A stretch of 64,000 bases of DNA from Ulva prolifera (taxonomy: Eukaryota; Chlorophyta; Ulvophyceae; Ulvales; Ulvaceae): NCBI GenBank assembly GCA_023078555.1, contig CM041200.1, positions 4,492,936 to 4,556,935 on the forward strand. The letters run 5' to 3'. Positions 12,406 to 30,927 of the stretch are shown here, piece after piece. The notes under the pieces were generated by a model. The model did not search any database. It worked only from the letters and a program-made list of their open reading frames with translations, and was not told the origin of the DNA. Both the position numbers and the translations under genes were made by a program. Every line of letters begins with the position of its first letter. Position 1 is the first letter of the stretch.

Positions 12406-14186
12406 ATGAAAGTCAAGGTGAAGACAGTCAAGCAAGAAGTATTCGAAGTGGAGTTGCAGGCGGGAATGAAAGTGCGGTGCTTCCGCTCTTGCCCGACACC
12501 TTGGCGAACTCAGCCTGGTGAAAGTCTGTCCAAAACGCCGTGGGCCGCGAACCTAGATCGCTGAAGCAAAGGAATTTGCTGATAGCCGTTTGCTCGTGGC
12601 GGGGAGTACTTCTACGGTCACACTTGTGACCAATGGATGAGCTCACAGGCTGTTCGTTGCAGGTGTCCGATGTGAAGGCTGCCATAGAGACACAGGTGGA
12701 TGCTGAAAAGTTTCAAAGAGATTTGCTGACAATCGTCTGCAAAGGCAAGGTAATCACAGCTGTCTCTGCTCAAATGTTTGTATTTTTTGGAGTTCCACTG
12801 TGTTAACATTTGTTTCGTGCTACAGCGTTGGACCGACGACAATGCTTCTCTGGAAGACATGGGCGTCGAAGAATCAAGCGTCATCGTGGTCGTGGTGAAG
12901 AAGGCTCCCCCCAAGCCTGCCCCCGCTGATGCTGCAGCGCCAGCACCGGCACCGGAGCCCAAGCCTGTGGAAGCTGCACCTGCAGCAGTTCCTGCTGAGC
13001 CTGCGCCTGCTGCTGCATCTGCAGAAGGTGGTGAAGCTCCACCTGCAGGGCCTGCATCAGCATTTGTGACGGGCTCTGACTTGCAATCCTCAATTAAAGC
13101 TATCATGGAGATGGGCTTCTCAGAGGCAGATGTCAAGCGTGCTATGCGCGCAGCTTTCAACAATCCAGAGAGGGCTGTTGAGTACCTGATGACGGGTATC
13201 CCAGCTGGTCTGGAGCCGCCCACCGCACCGGCCGGCGGCGATGCGCCAGCGCCAGAACAGCTCCCCCCGGGTATCCCAGCTGCAGCGGCCCCAGCAGCTC
13301 CTGCCGCTGCCGCTGGTGCCCCTGCTGCACAAAATCCTGCCGCAACTGGACCAAACGCTGCACCCCTTGACATGTGGGGGCCAGGAGGGGCAGGGGCCGC
13401 CGCAGCCGCTGGTGGAGCTGCTGGGGCTGGTGGAATGGCCAATGTCCTCGAAGCTCTGCAGAGCAATCCTCAGATGCAGCAGCGTTTGCAGCAGCTGGTG
13501 CAAAATGACCCCAACACAATGCTGAGTCTGGTTCAGGAGCTGGCCAGACACAATCCACAGCTGTTGTCAGCACTCCAGAGCAATCCGCAGGCAGCCTTGG
13601 GTGCTTTACTAGGGGTGCGCTCTCTTTCATCATGTACAAATCGAGGGTCCTTTGCAAACCACGCTCATACGGTACCACATCACAACAATTGACATGCTGA
13701 AGCGCACGGGGTGTCTGCACATGTTGTGTACTGAAACGGACTGGGGATCTTTTCGTGCATTGGTCTGTCTCGTATGACGGCCTGTTCAGATTGCTCGATG
13801 ATGTACATGTGTGCGCTGCGTGCGATCTGAGCAAGCTGACATGCCTTGTGCGGTATCTCACTTTGCCTGAGCTGCTTTGGAAGCCGGTTTGTATGTGTCT
13901 CTACATTTCATGCCGGTGCCAGCATGCCGTGTCACATGTATGGGGTGCCCTGTGAAGTGTGGTCAGCCTGATGTACACTCATTGTGACATGCAGGGTGCC
14001 GCAGAGCCTCAAGGGGAGCAGGTACAGCTGGACCTGAGCGAGGCAGATGAGGCAGCGATCACTCATCTTGAAGCTCTGGGCTTCGCGAGGGTTGCGTGCA
14101 TCCAAGCATATATTGCCTGTGAAAAGAACGAGGAGCTGGCCGCAAACTACCTTTTGGAAAACGGTACAGAGGAAGACATGCAGTAG
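12406..14186 (+). CDS. RAD23: RAD23, ubiquitin shuttle and XPC-binding repair factor
   Basis: RAD23 carries ubiquitylated proteins to the proteasome and stabilises XPC/Rad4 in nucleotide excision repair. Four exons join in frame: 12406-12471, 12663-12749, 12826-13614 and 13995-14186, giving 377 residues. In order: an N-terminal ubiquitin-like domain ([10 protein letters not shown], then SDVKAAIE), a Pro/Ala-rich linker, UBA1 ([15 protein letters not shown]), an Ala/Gly-rich linker, the XPC-binding domain ([16 protein letters not shown] and [12 protein letters not shown]), and UBA2 ([16 protein letters not shown], ending [11 protein letters not shown]). All four family domains are present. Two of three donors are GTGCG. 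The stop lies only 80 bp from the stop of the convergent BEACH gene. Confidence 0.96.
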
Positions 14187-14266
14187 ATTGTTTGCTCCTT
14201 TTTCTTATGTGTGATACAGGTGCACATCAAAACCAGCAGATGTGTACTGCTGTTAACACTGGCACC

Positions 14267-20875
<6,609 letters not shown>

Positions 20876-21746
20876 TCGGCTAGACCTGTGACGGTTGATC
20901 GACTGAACTAGCCCCGGGCGGTCTCGAGGTGTCTTCCTGAGGAATCTCGGAACGCTCGATCGGCACCACGACCGCTGGTGGTCCGATGCTGGGCAATGCC
21001 GGAACTTGATATTCCGGCCCAATGCGTGGGCGGCGTTTAGGAGCAGTTCCGTGTAGCTTGGAAGCGGTGTGCTGCAATCGCTTGGCACTTCCCAGCTCGG
21101 GATCTGTGCCCACCGCTGCGAGAGGCCGTTTGCCCGATGCTTCTTCAGAGGGATCGCTGCTGCTCTGCATGAGATGAAGACCCGTTGTACTCGCACTAGT
21201 TCACACTGAGTGTTTACACGTTCACAAGCTCAAGCTTCGGTGTCGCATTGGCCCAAGAACGCGCCCACACACACAATAACGTTTTCCTGTTACTTCAAGA
21301 CGATGTCAATAGTCTGCAGTTCCAGGTCTTGTCCGGATTTGTAAGCAGCTACATGCACGCACATATCGCGCGAGTGACATCGTTTGGATGATCACATCTG
21401 TCGCCACTGATTCTGGAATTGCATGCCCGGCCGGCCGCATGACAGCACGGCCGCGGGCTAACATACCCACATATACGTATGCAGCACTACTCCGCGAATC
21501 ACAACTGTACACAATCAAACGAAACCATGTGTGGACGGAGGTCTAGACGAGGCTGCCGGAGTCGTTGTGACACTTGCACCTACCTATGTCCAGGTCTTCC
21601 GATGCCGGCTGCAAAATCTGTATTCGTGCATTTTGATCTCTGCTGAACATCCTTATGCTGGAGATACCTGCTCTGCGTTGACAGCCTGACTTCTGTTTCT
21701 TCGCTGCTGTGTGTGGGTAGGCACAAGCTCCACAGGCTTGGATCCG
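20876..21746. other. Divergent intergenic region between FAN-type and IQ genes
   Basis: About 870 bp separate two divergent genes, apart from the doubtful short frame inside it. Both promoters should be here. No TATA box or other motif is convincing. Confidence 0.45.
20880..21170 (-). CDS. Hypothetical 96-residue frame upstream of the FAN-type gene
   Basis: The family is not recognised. The frame opens MQSSSDPSEEASGKRP, contains a basic patch (PKRRPRIGPEYQVPALPS) and ends five bases before the assumed FAN start, in another frame. The GPEYQVPALP motif faintly recalls the start of ELM2 domains, but nothing else supports that. It could be a real short gene, a 5' leader frame or chance. Confidence 0.25.
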   Translation of the reverse strand: MQSSSDPSEEASGKRPLAAVGTDPELGSAKRLQHTASKLHGTAPKRRPRIGPEYQVPALPSIGPPAVVVPIERSEIPQEDTSRPPGASSVDQPSQV

Positions 21747-23349
21747 ATGGCTGGCAAAGATGAAAATCGAAAGGTTGTAGTAATCCAGAAGTGGGTGCGT
21801 GGATGGTCGGCAAGAAAGCTGGCTGCTCGTATGGCAGCCGTGTCCAGGCAGCAAAAACTGCAGCGCAGGGCCCAGGCCTTCCAAGAACGGCTGCAAATGT
21901 CAGAACAAGAACGCAAGCACCTGGAAGACATGGACCCTACTGCTTGTCTCAACTACTGGGACAAGCGCGCAAAAGCTGCCCTGACCGTGCAACGGTATTT
22001 CCGTGGTTGGCGTGTGAGGCGCCGCCCTGATCTGGCCAGAGTGCGTCGCAAGCGCAGCCAGGTATGCTGTTTGCTTCTCTCAGTTATCAAATTGTGGTGG
22101 ACACGGTGATGCACGCTTGGGTGGGGGCATGTCCGAAGGGATCGCAAGTCAGCAGCTGTGATGCTGCGGCTTGCCACCAACACAAGAGCTTGTACAGGCT
22201 GCAGCTGTGATCCAGAAGTATGCAAGAGGCTACCTTGTCCGCACGCATCTGAGCAGACCGGGCCCTGCTCCCATTCTGCATGGGGCAATGCCAGTGTCGC
22301 CAGAGCTCTGCTCAGACGTGCTCGGTGTGCCAGTTGTGGATGGACGCATACAGCCCTCAGAGGAGAGAATGGCAGAGTTGATGACTGAGGCACGCTCTGC
22401 ACCCCACAACAGTAGTGCATGGCATACGCTGATGGCTCACCACACTCTCTCAGCAACCATCTAAAGCTGGGGCTGCAGGCGCTTCAGGCTGTCAAGATCC
22501 TGGGTAAGATATCCCAGGATGACAAGGAACCAGCACCAGACAAGGTCACAGCGCTGCTTGAGGAGAACAACGCCCTCAGCCGGGAGGTGGTGGACACCCT
22601 GGTAGCTGCCAAGCAGGCCAAGGACTCCACTGATCACCTGCTGAGGACGTGGGAGGCCCGCCATGACCTCCCACGCGACGATGCCTCCCTGGACCCCGAC
22701 ATGTTCCCCAGGCCACCGCCCAACTCCCGCAGAGAGGTACGACTGCTACAAGCCGTTGCGCAGCGCCAGGATATGCCCATCACTCCAGAGCTATGGCCGC
22801 GCTGTTGCCCTGGTGTGTGGAGGCGTCACGGAGGCACCCAAGCCTTTGGGGGTCTGACGTGATGCCACATCGGAGGATATCTTGTGCTAGTTTGAGGGTC
22901 TGACATGATGCCACATCGGAGGATATCTTGTGCTAGTTTGAGGGTGTGACGTGATGCCACATCGGAGGATATCTTGTGCTAGCAGGTCCTCTAGATCATC
23001 CAGGAGTCTGCATGATGTCTTACTTGGTTTGTGTGCCGGCTGGCCAGGCAGGTGATGGGCGAATTCTCTGCGGTCTGTGAATGGGGTGGGCGGTCGATTG
23101 CAGGAGGCTGCGAGGCTCGCACATGCGCTCAGCCTGGTCGAGGTGATGGACGTTGCAGACATGCACGAGCGTGAGGAGCAGTGGTGGAAGCTGTATGTGC
23201 ATAACACAGTTGATGCGACGCTGTTGGGCCCGAAGCTGGAGAGGGAGCGCCATGTGCACTGGCAGAAGGCCCTTGCTTCACAGTGGGAGCTGCTTGAGAA
23301 GTCTGAGGCACTGCGCCTGAAACTCGAGCTCATCGAGGAGGACACATGA
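21747..23349 (+). CDS. IQ-motif protein, probable calmodulin binder
   Basis: The orthologue group is not recognised. Exon 1 (21747-22061) and exon 2 (from 22198) carry three IQ motifs: VIQKWVRGWSARK, VQRYFRGWRVRR and VIQKYARGYLVR, each with the IQxxxRGxxxR core or a close variant, so calmodulin or light-chain binding is likely. Exon 3, about 22440-22736, is helical and charged (KVTALLEENNALSREVVD). Exon 4 (23104-23349) encodes a conserved-looking end with REEQWWKLYVHNTVDA and closes at TGA. The exon 2/3 junction between about 22270 and 22500 is unresolved because the frame changes without an obvious standard intron. Ciliary IQ proteins are one possibility; this is not shown. Confidence 0.75.
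22857..22982. repeat. Tandem repeat, 46-bp unit, about 2.7 copies
   Basis: CGGAGGATATCTTGTGCTAG recurs with an exact 46-bp spacing (CGGAGGAT at 22871, 22917 and 22963). It lies in the last intron of the IQ-motif gene. Confidence 0.93.
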
Positions 23350-24708
23350 TGGCTACGAAGCACCACTGCGGCGTGAGCTGTGTTGGACTTTGTGCCATCT
23401 GCGAAAACCAGCACCACTCCTCCCACTTTGGCCGCTGTGGCTACACTGGGCCTGTGCACCCACCGAAGTGGAGCCTGGCAGAGTGGGTGCCTTGCACAGG
23501 AAACCAGGATTCTGCCACAGTGGCGGCGCGACTGCCCTCAGGACAGCTTCTCTGCGACATATGAAGTGGTACAAACACCAGGGTGGAGTGTGACTTGGGT
23601 GGCTGCTGGAGCTGGAGCCACATCCGCCACTATGCTCCATGCTAAAAAAGGCTTGGCAGCTGACCTGCGAGCGTGTGTTGCTTGTGGGCCTCTCACGATG
23701 GGCGCCCAGGATGTTTGTGCTATCGTAGATGGCCTTCCTATGGCATGTACTTGATGCAGCAGGTGCCACCAACAGCTCGTGACATGTACGGCGTTCCTCC
23801 GCCCTGGCACTGCCGGTCATTCCCAAATGAACAGGGCCAATGTTGACGCAGGTTGAGTAGTATTGGCCATGTGCTTCCACGTCCACTGCGATCATGAGGC
23901 TTCTTGCTACTTGCAGGCCTTCCCATTTACGTGCCAGCTGATAACGTTGGGTGCCAACACGTGTTTGTAACTTTTGGAAACCTTGCGATGTATATGTAAG
24001 CATTGAAAACTGTGGTACAGTTCACGCAGGCACCTGCAACAATTCACGGTGGTGCAACCGAGACACCGTGGCGGGCGGTGCGCCGGTGTCTAGGCGTGCC
24101 ACGCTTGTGTGTGGGCAAACTGTACGTCAAGAATCGAGGCCTGGACTAGCGTGCTGGCGCACACGAACAGTCTCGTCACCGCATCAGCTATCGATTGGCC
24201 CCTGCATTGACACCTAATGCGCATCGATGGCTGTGCAGAATTCAAACCGGAAGACGTGCTAGGTGCACACGCTAGTTAACGTCGCGTTCATGCAGAGGTC
24301 TGTAGAACGTTGCCGGATCATCACCGATCACATTCTGCGCCTCTACGACATGCTATGATATTGTGCGAGCTAGATAGATGTAAATAGCCCGACTCTCCAT
24401 GCACTCGCTGTGCGCGATCGCAGCTCTAAGTACACGCTGCTCGTTCCGCAAGCGACGCACTGGGAGTGATCGATGCAGTGCCACGTCCAGGCCAGTCAAG
24501 ATAGAGCGCAGCTGGCTGAGTCCACGATTGTGGCTTTGCCCTCATATTGGGCCAGGAGCAGGAGTGCTGTGCGGTCTTGGCTACTGTGCCTGTCGCGATG
24601 CAACGAGGCCGCATCGAAGTCCATGAACAGCCCATGTACACAAGCACTGCAACTGAGTAAAACTCAGCAGCTCGGCTGCCTTCGCCTTGATTGCTACATT
24701 GCTGCAGG
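23350..24708. other. Intergenic region and probable 5' end of MCM9
   Basis: Alignment to MCM9 implies a short first coding exon of about 20 residues before 24709. I could not identify it with confidence. Nothing else recognisable lies here. Confidence 0.5.
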
Positions 24709-26970
24709 AGCTGAGATGCATACTTGAAAGCCCAGATGCAGAGAAGCACTTCGGTGTCGAGATCAACTGTACCGAGCTGGCCAACGAGCACACAGATGTC
24801 GTCTCTGAGCTCGTTCGACAACCAGATGCAATGCTGTGTGTTCTTGACAACAGCCTCAGGCAGGCTCAGCAGCAGATGTTGGAGAACACAGTTGCCAGCT
24901 CTGCTAGCGATCTTCAGGTCAAGAGCTTGGTACATGCCAGGCTCCATGGCCTGCCATACTCTCAAGACTCAGAGGGCGTCCTCAGCCCGCAGCCCAGCAC
25001 CGTCAGCGCCAGCCACACCGGGAAGCTCCTGACCCTGTCTGGCAACATCTGTCGGGCACAGGGCGTGCAGCTTTTTGAAGCCTACCGAATCGTCCAGTGT
25101 ACCACGTGCCAGGCCCCACTCCGCCTGCAAGCATGCATTACCAACCCGAAGCACTTCGCGTCCCCAGACGAATGCCCACAGCCATCATGCAACGGCAGCA
25201 CCTTCCAACCCATGGAGCAGGACGCAATTAGATACACCAACTACCAGGAGGTGTGCATACAGGTATCGTACTCCCACCCCGTCCATGCCCTGCAGCGATA
25301 ATGCCACGATACCCAGCACGAAGCATCATCACCCAGGAGACTGCCGCGTTGTATGCCCCTTCGTTATGCTGTGTAAGGACTCCTCCCGGTCGCGCACTGC
25401 ATTGTGTGCTGCAAGCCATCAGCAGGCTCTCCAGGGCCCCGGTCGCCAGCCGGTGACCACGCATGCAGGATGCGACCTCTGCAGAGGGCCGCACCCGGCT
25501 GCCTCGGGGCTTTCCAGTCGTTCTCCTCCATGATCTTGTGGAGGCCTGCCAGGTGGGCGACCAAGTGGAGGTCACAGGCACCATTCTCCAGCAGGCGCAG
25601 GCACCCATCCCGAGCAACGGTGCGCCCGCATCAGCCACGCATGGCCGTGCTACATCCACCCGCAGAGCATGCACATGCATGCACATCAGGTGGGGAGCGG
25701 CCGCGCCGCCCACATCGTGCAACGCTGGCCGCGGTGCGCATCGTTTGCGCGGTCAGCTGAACCCACAGATCCAGCAGCACGGCCGCCTACTCCGGCGTGT
25801 CCAGAACCCGCACGATCGGCTTACAGAATCGGGCACGAGCGCGCTGCTTTGACGGGACACGTAGGGTGATGCACAAGCCCTCGGCGAGCCGCTTGTGCCC
25901 TCAGGCAAGCGCACGCATCCGGCAGCAGAGTCCGGGGCATCACTGGCAATTGCACAGCCGCCACGTCCCCATGCCACATCTGCCGATGCTGCAAACCCCT
26001 GAGCAAGCGGCGGGGAGTGCAGGCAGTGTCGCGTGCCTGCGCCTGCTGCTCCTCGCGTGCCACGTGCGGAAGACCTCCCCCACCGCCGGGCTCCCGCGCG
26101 GCCTCGCCGCGGCGCCTGCGGCAGCGTTTGAGCAGTTCTGGCGCGCCCACGCGGCGCGGCCGCTCGCCGGGCGTGCCGAGATCGTCAACAGCGTGTGCCC
26201 GCGGCTGTGCCGCGTGTTTGACGTGAAGCTCGCGCTGCTGCTGGTGCTGTTGGGCGGCGTGCCGGTGGCGCACGAGGCGACGCCGACGCGGGGGGAGTCG
26301 CACATGCTGCTCGTCGGCGACCCCGGCACCGGCAAGTCGCAGATCATCAAGTTTGCCGCGCAGCTCGCACCAAGGTCCGCCGCCTCTACCACGAGGACCG
26401 CTGCATGCGTATGACGTTTGGCGGCAGTCCTGTCGGTCGGGTTGGCACGCCTCAGCCGCCCTGATGCGCCAACGAATTCAACGTCATGCATGTCGTACGC
26501 CCCATGGGCAGATATGCTAGCAGCACTTGCACATGGCTGCACGAGTGGCTCGAGCAGGGCGCTCAGGCGCTTAGGCTTGACAGGTATGGCTGCTGCGGGG
26601 TGTGCATCTTCCCTTGCCAGGCTGCCACACCCACCGCGGCGGCTCGGGTCGAGACAAGCCTGTTCAGCACCCGGCAGCATGCCATCTACCTCGCAGGCGT
26701 GGGGTCTGTGGCAGCGTAGCCGTAGGACAGGCAGAGCACAGCACGCGGAGCACAGCATGCAGGGCGGTGGTGACAACGGGCCGCGGCACAACGCATGCCG
26801 GGCTGACGGCGGCGGCGGTGAAGGAGGGCTCGCAGTGGACCCTCAGCGCCGGCGCGCTGCCGATGGCGAACGGCGGCATCTGCTGCATCGACGAGTTTGG
26901 AGACGTGCCGGCTGCGGAGCGCGTGGCGCTGCTCGAGGCGATGGAGCAGCAGATCATCTCTGTGGCCAAG

Positions 26971-27022
<52 letters not shown>

Positions 27023-27849
27023 TGGTTTTGCGCATGAGCTTCTGCTTCACCTCTTGCTTCCGGATCTGTTCTGGTGTCCGTCCATGCATTGGCGCGAGCC
27101 TGCGCAAACACTCCTACTCCTGCTGGCCCTGGGTGTATTGTGTGGCAGTGCGGCAACTGTTGCTGTGGACCACCTGCCTCGACCCTTGCATGCAACGGCA
27201 ATTACTCCTTCATCTGCTTTCCAGATGCTCATCGGGACCTTGGCACCTCGGTTCCCCTGAGAGCGCCTCCCGTGCTGTCCGTGCCCTGCATGCACTTCGC
27301 GCGCCAGTCTCTCACACACACACATGCTGCCTGACCGCCGCTCATTCATCACAAGCGGCATTGCGGAGCACGCTTGCGTCGGGTGCATTCGCGTAGAGCA
27401 GCGCTGTCACTGGTGTGCATGAATGCCCATGCATGGGCAACATGCGTGGGGTGCTCCAGGCTGGCATGGTGACGAAGCTGGCGGCGAGGACGTCTGTGCT
27501 GGCGGCGATGAACCCTGTGGCGCAGTACGACCCGGAGCGGCCGCTGGAGGCCAACACCGGCTTGCCGGCGCCGCTGCTCAGCCGCTTTGACGTGGTGCTG
27601 GCGCTCGTGGACGGCGTGAACGAGACCAGGTGCGCCACCTGCAGACACAGCCGTGTGTTAATTACAAGGACAAAGCCAGAGGCAGGCAGTACCGCAGGAC
27701 ACAAAGAGGGGCACCACGTACACAAGGGACCGCCGTCACTCCACATGGACCGGAGCCATGCGTGGACACAGCGGTGCACATGCACTCAATGTCCCTATAG
27801 ATGTGTGGCTGCGTAATCATGCGTGATTACACGCATGCATACATGCACG

Positions 27850-27920
<71 letters not shown>

Positions 27921-29806
27921 GTGCTGCGTGCGGGGCTTCAATCTTTGGCTGGCATAACCGGTAGGGCTGTGGTACGTGCCCGTGCCCGGCCTAGTGCCAT
28001 GACTGCGTGAGTGGATTTTTGCGTGTCAATTCCTAGCAATAGCTCGATGCCCGGCGTCTGTCCTTGTAACTACATGCATGCACGCCGCGGTGCCGCGCCG
28101 GGGGCGTGGTGGCTGACCGCCCAGGGGTGACTGTGTCGCGGCGGATACTGTGCGGTGGCTGCGCGACCAATGCTTGCAGCGTATCACCGCGAGGGGGGTT
28201 GATGCTGTGGCCAGGACATGCGGCGGCGGACTCGCAGTTCTAGGCGCGTCGGCAAGTCGTTCAGAATCCAGGATGCACTTGAGTACGCTGGCGCCCGGCG
28301 CCATCGGCTCCTGCAGCGCCAACACCGGCTGCATCACACGGTGTTCATGAGGGCACGTAGCTGCATCGCCCTCCGCTACACGCCTGTCTCGATGTGAGAG
28401 AGGTCACCATACGCGTCTGCAGGGATTCCGCAATGGCGGCCCACATTTTGCAACTGGACGGGGCCGGGTGCGAGGAGTCTGCGCCGGGGGACGACGGCCG
28501 CGTATGCATGCCCACGGTAGGCGCTGCGGCGCCGCCGCCGTGGCCGGTGGGTCAGCTGCGAGACTACGTGGCGTGGGCGCGCACCACATTCACCCCCACC
28601 GTGACGCCCGCCGCACGCGCGGTCCTGCTGGCGTACTACCAGAGGCAGCGCGCCGCCGCGAGCTACGACGGCCGCGCCGGCCAAGACCGCGTCACGGTGC
28701 GGCTGCTGGAGGGGCTCGTGCGGCTGTCGCAGGCGCACGCGCGGCTGCTGGCGCGGCACACCGTCGGCGAGCAGGACGCGTGCGCGGTGCTGCTGCTGAT
28801 GCAGCGCTGCGCCAACACGGCGCCGGTGCTCGGCGGTGGCGGCGGCGGCACGGCCGCGCTGTGCACCTGCGAGCTTGACGACGCGGCGCACGCGGCGGCG
28901 GCGCGGCGGCTGATGGACAGTCTGGGGATGGATGACGGGCCGGGCCGGGGGGCGTCGGTGTGGGACGCTTCGCTTGAGGCAGCGAAGGAAGAGCACGCGT
29001 GTGCGAAGCCTGAGAGCGCGAAGTGGTCGTGCGACGGCGGGGGCACTGGCAAGGTGAAGGGGCTGTGGGATCAGCCTGGCAAGAGGGCGGCCACGGCGGC
29101 GGCCGGGGCGGCCACGGCATCCTGTAAGGTGGCAAAGTGCATGCCCCCGCCGCCGCCGAGGGCACCGTCAGCCCCTGTAGGACACAGCACCACAGCGAGA
29201 AGGCCGGGGTGGGCCTCCGCCGCGGTGACTCCGCCGCACGCGCAGCAACCTAAAGTGCCGCCATTTCATACGGTGGCTACGGGGGGAGGCAGGCCAGGGG
29301 GTGGTGGGGGATGCGTGGTCGTCGCACGAAGCGGGTCGGTGGAGGGCTGCACCGGCGCTGATCGCACGGCACACGGCATGCATGTACGCACTGCTGGTGC
29401 TGTATCGGGCTTTGCTGCGACGTGTGTGCCAGGGGACCCTGCATCGAGGCGGCCGAGGTGGCCTGCAGTGCAGCATGCAGCGTCAGCACCTGCAAGCGGG
29501 GCGGGAGCCGCGGAGCAGCAGAGGTGCCGACCGGGCGCGCTGGGGCCAGTGCATGAGGCACATGCATTGGATCTGCTCCATGCCAACAGATCTGCTGCAC
29601 CTCCAATGGGTTCGCTGGTGGGATCTGCGGGTCCGTGCGGTGGTAACAGCGCGCCGTTGAGGGAGATCCAACCTGCGGTGCAGCCGCTGCACGGGGGGAG
29701 GTTGAAAGCGGCTGCAGTGGCGCGTCCGAGGCCTCACGCCACAAGCGCGCCTGTGTTTCACTTCCATGAGGCAGACGAAGAGATAGATCTGTCGGACATA
29801 CTGTAA
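24709..29806 (+). CDS. MCM9: MCM9, MCM-family helicase of homologous recombination
   Basis: MCM9 partners MCM8 in a hexameric helicase for recombination repair. Supported exons are 24709-25262, about 25469-25622, an uncertain piece near 25690-25760, about 26030-26374, 26763-26970, 27460-27629 and 28423-29806. The N-terminal domain has zinc-finger-like cysteines (CTTCQAP, then CPQPSC) and TNYQEVCIQ. The AAA+ core has Walker A GDPGTGKSQ, Walker B ICCIDEF, sensor-region MNPVAQYDP and arginine-finger LLSRFD. The winged-helix region reads YYQRQRAAA and VRLLEGLVRLSQAHARL, which is MCM9-like. A long low-complexity C-terminus ends acidic (ADEEIDLSDIL). The first exon is missing from this model and exon edges at 25.6-26.1 kb are unresolved. 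Two introns carry long simple repeats. Confidence 0.9.
26974..27022 (+). repeat. Poly(C) tract, 49 nt
   Basis: It begins three bases after the exon end in MCM9, so the donor reads GTGCCC and continues into 49 C residues. It lies on the sense strand. Confidence 0.96.
27662..28069. mobile_element. Possible retroposon relatives in an MCM9 intron
   Basis: TTACAAGGACAAAGCC at 27662 and its inverse TGTCCTTGTAA at 28059-28069 match the conserved end of the short retroposon family. They may be two opposed fragments or the two ends of one element with terminal inverted repeats. Nothing in between decides this. Confidence 0.45.
27852..27919 (+). repeat. (GT)n microsatellite, about 34 units
   Basis: An uninterrupted GT dinucleotide run of about 68 bp inside the last MCM9 intron. 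Confidence 0.97.
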
Positions 29807-30268
29807 TGGTGATTGTCCCGTTTGATCACTACTCTTTGCCTGTGTACGCTGGGCACGGCACACATGTTCCAGCTGTGCTTCCCACCCACGCCAGGAAGTC
29901 TGTATTCCCATGTCCAAGGAAGCGATCATGAATCGTGTTGCACTGTTCCCACCACTTGCACAAACTGTTGTTTCGGATCCCAGCAAGATCTCAAACCAGT
30001 GCACTTCTCTACAGGAATGGGGGCTACATGTTGCAGGCCCGGTATCATGAGATCTTGTGCAGCTGTATGGCGACACATGTCCACGACTGAGCGTTGACCT
30101 GCCCATAGCGCTACATTAGGCGCCGCTGTGGCCGATGCATTACATGTTCCTGCCACAGCCGCACAGCATCCTTCAATGATGTACGAACCAAGGCATTGCA
30201 GGCAAAATTTACAGCAACGTCGAAGTCAAGTACCCGGCTCACTGCAAGTAATCCAGCTTTGTTGTGAT
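29807..30268. other. 3' flank of MCM9, nothing recognised
   Basis: No conserved coding region or repeat family was recognised between the MCM9 stop and the doubtful small frame on the other strand. Confidence 0.45.
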
Positions 30269-30544
30269 CTAGCATCCGTACAAATGCATCTCAAACTGCT
30301 CGGACTTGCAATCGATGGTGAATTTGGAGTATGAGGGATTCATAAACATGCCGAAATCGCACGCAGCCTTAAGGGCATGCATGGCTGAGTTGCCTGAAGC
30401 GCATTGGAAGCGTCCTGCCTGCATTGCAGGCACTCGCAAACCTCCATCTGTCGGACTCAATCTGCCTGACCCGCCGATCCGAAGCAGACTGGTCTCTCGA
30501 GGCGCGGACATCCTGAACCCTTTGGGAGCGATGACCGTTGCCAT
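30269..30544 (-). CDS. Hypothetical 91-residue protein
   Basis: The family is not recognised. The frame opens MATVIAPKGFRMSAP, contains an Arg/Gly/Ser-rich segment, and ends FTIDCKSEQFEMHLYGC. It is uninterrupted, but short enough to be chance. A longer in-frame extension to 30820 exists but looks less protein-like. Confidence 0.25.
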   Translation of the reverse strand: MATVIAPKGFRMSAPRETSLLRIGGSGRLSPTDGGLRVPAMQAGRFQCASGNSAMHALKAACDFGMFMNPSYSKFTIDCKSEQFEMHLYGC

Positions 30545-30927
30545 TTTGAAGCAAGCCTTGATCAGCTTAGCCGTGAACCTATGCTTGTGGCCCTGCTGTG
30601 CCCTGAATTGCTGAGAATCATGTGCACAAGTAAGCTGAAGTTGGACCCCGGTGAGTTCAGGAGCACCTGTGCTGGCCAGGTGCAGCTTGCGGATGATCTC
30701 AGATTCGGCAGCGTGATCCACACATCCCAATACCCACTTGATCAGATGAGGAAAGGTGCAATACACAAGCCTACCTCCACGGCATGCACCACATGCAGAG
30801 CATATGACAAGCTCTGACATCGTACGAATTCGAAAACGTTCATCAGGTCTACCTGGGTTTCACGCGCTGTGCTTGAATTCCGGCAGCCATCCACAAGACT
30901 TGTATGCAGCTGATACTGAGACACGCG

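Noticed and set aside
12618-13466. Long minus-strand frame opposite RAD23, Ala/Gly/Pro-rich
   Set aside because: It is the antisense shadow of the Ala/Pro-rich linkers of RAD23, which has full family support on the plus strand.
28376-28996. Long minus-strand frame opposite the last MCM9 exon
   Set aside because: It is an antisense shadow caused by high GC. The plus frame carries the MCM9 winged-helix motifs.
29277-29660. Minus-strand Pro/Ser-rich frames in the MCM9 tail region
   Set aside because: Low-complexity antisense shadows; the plus-strand frame is continuous from the winged-helix region to the stop.
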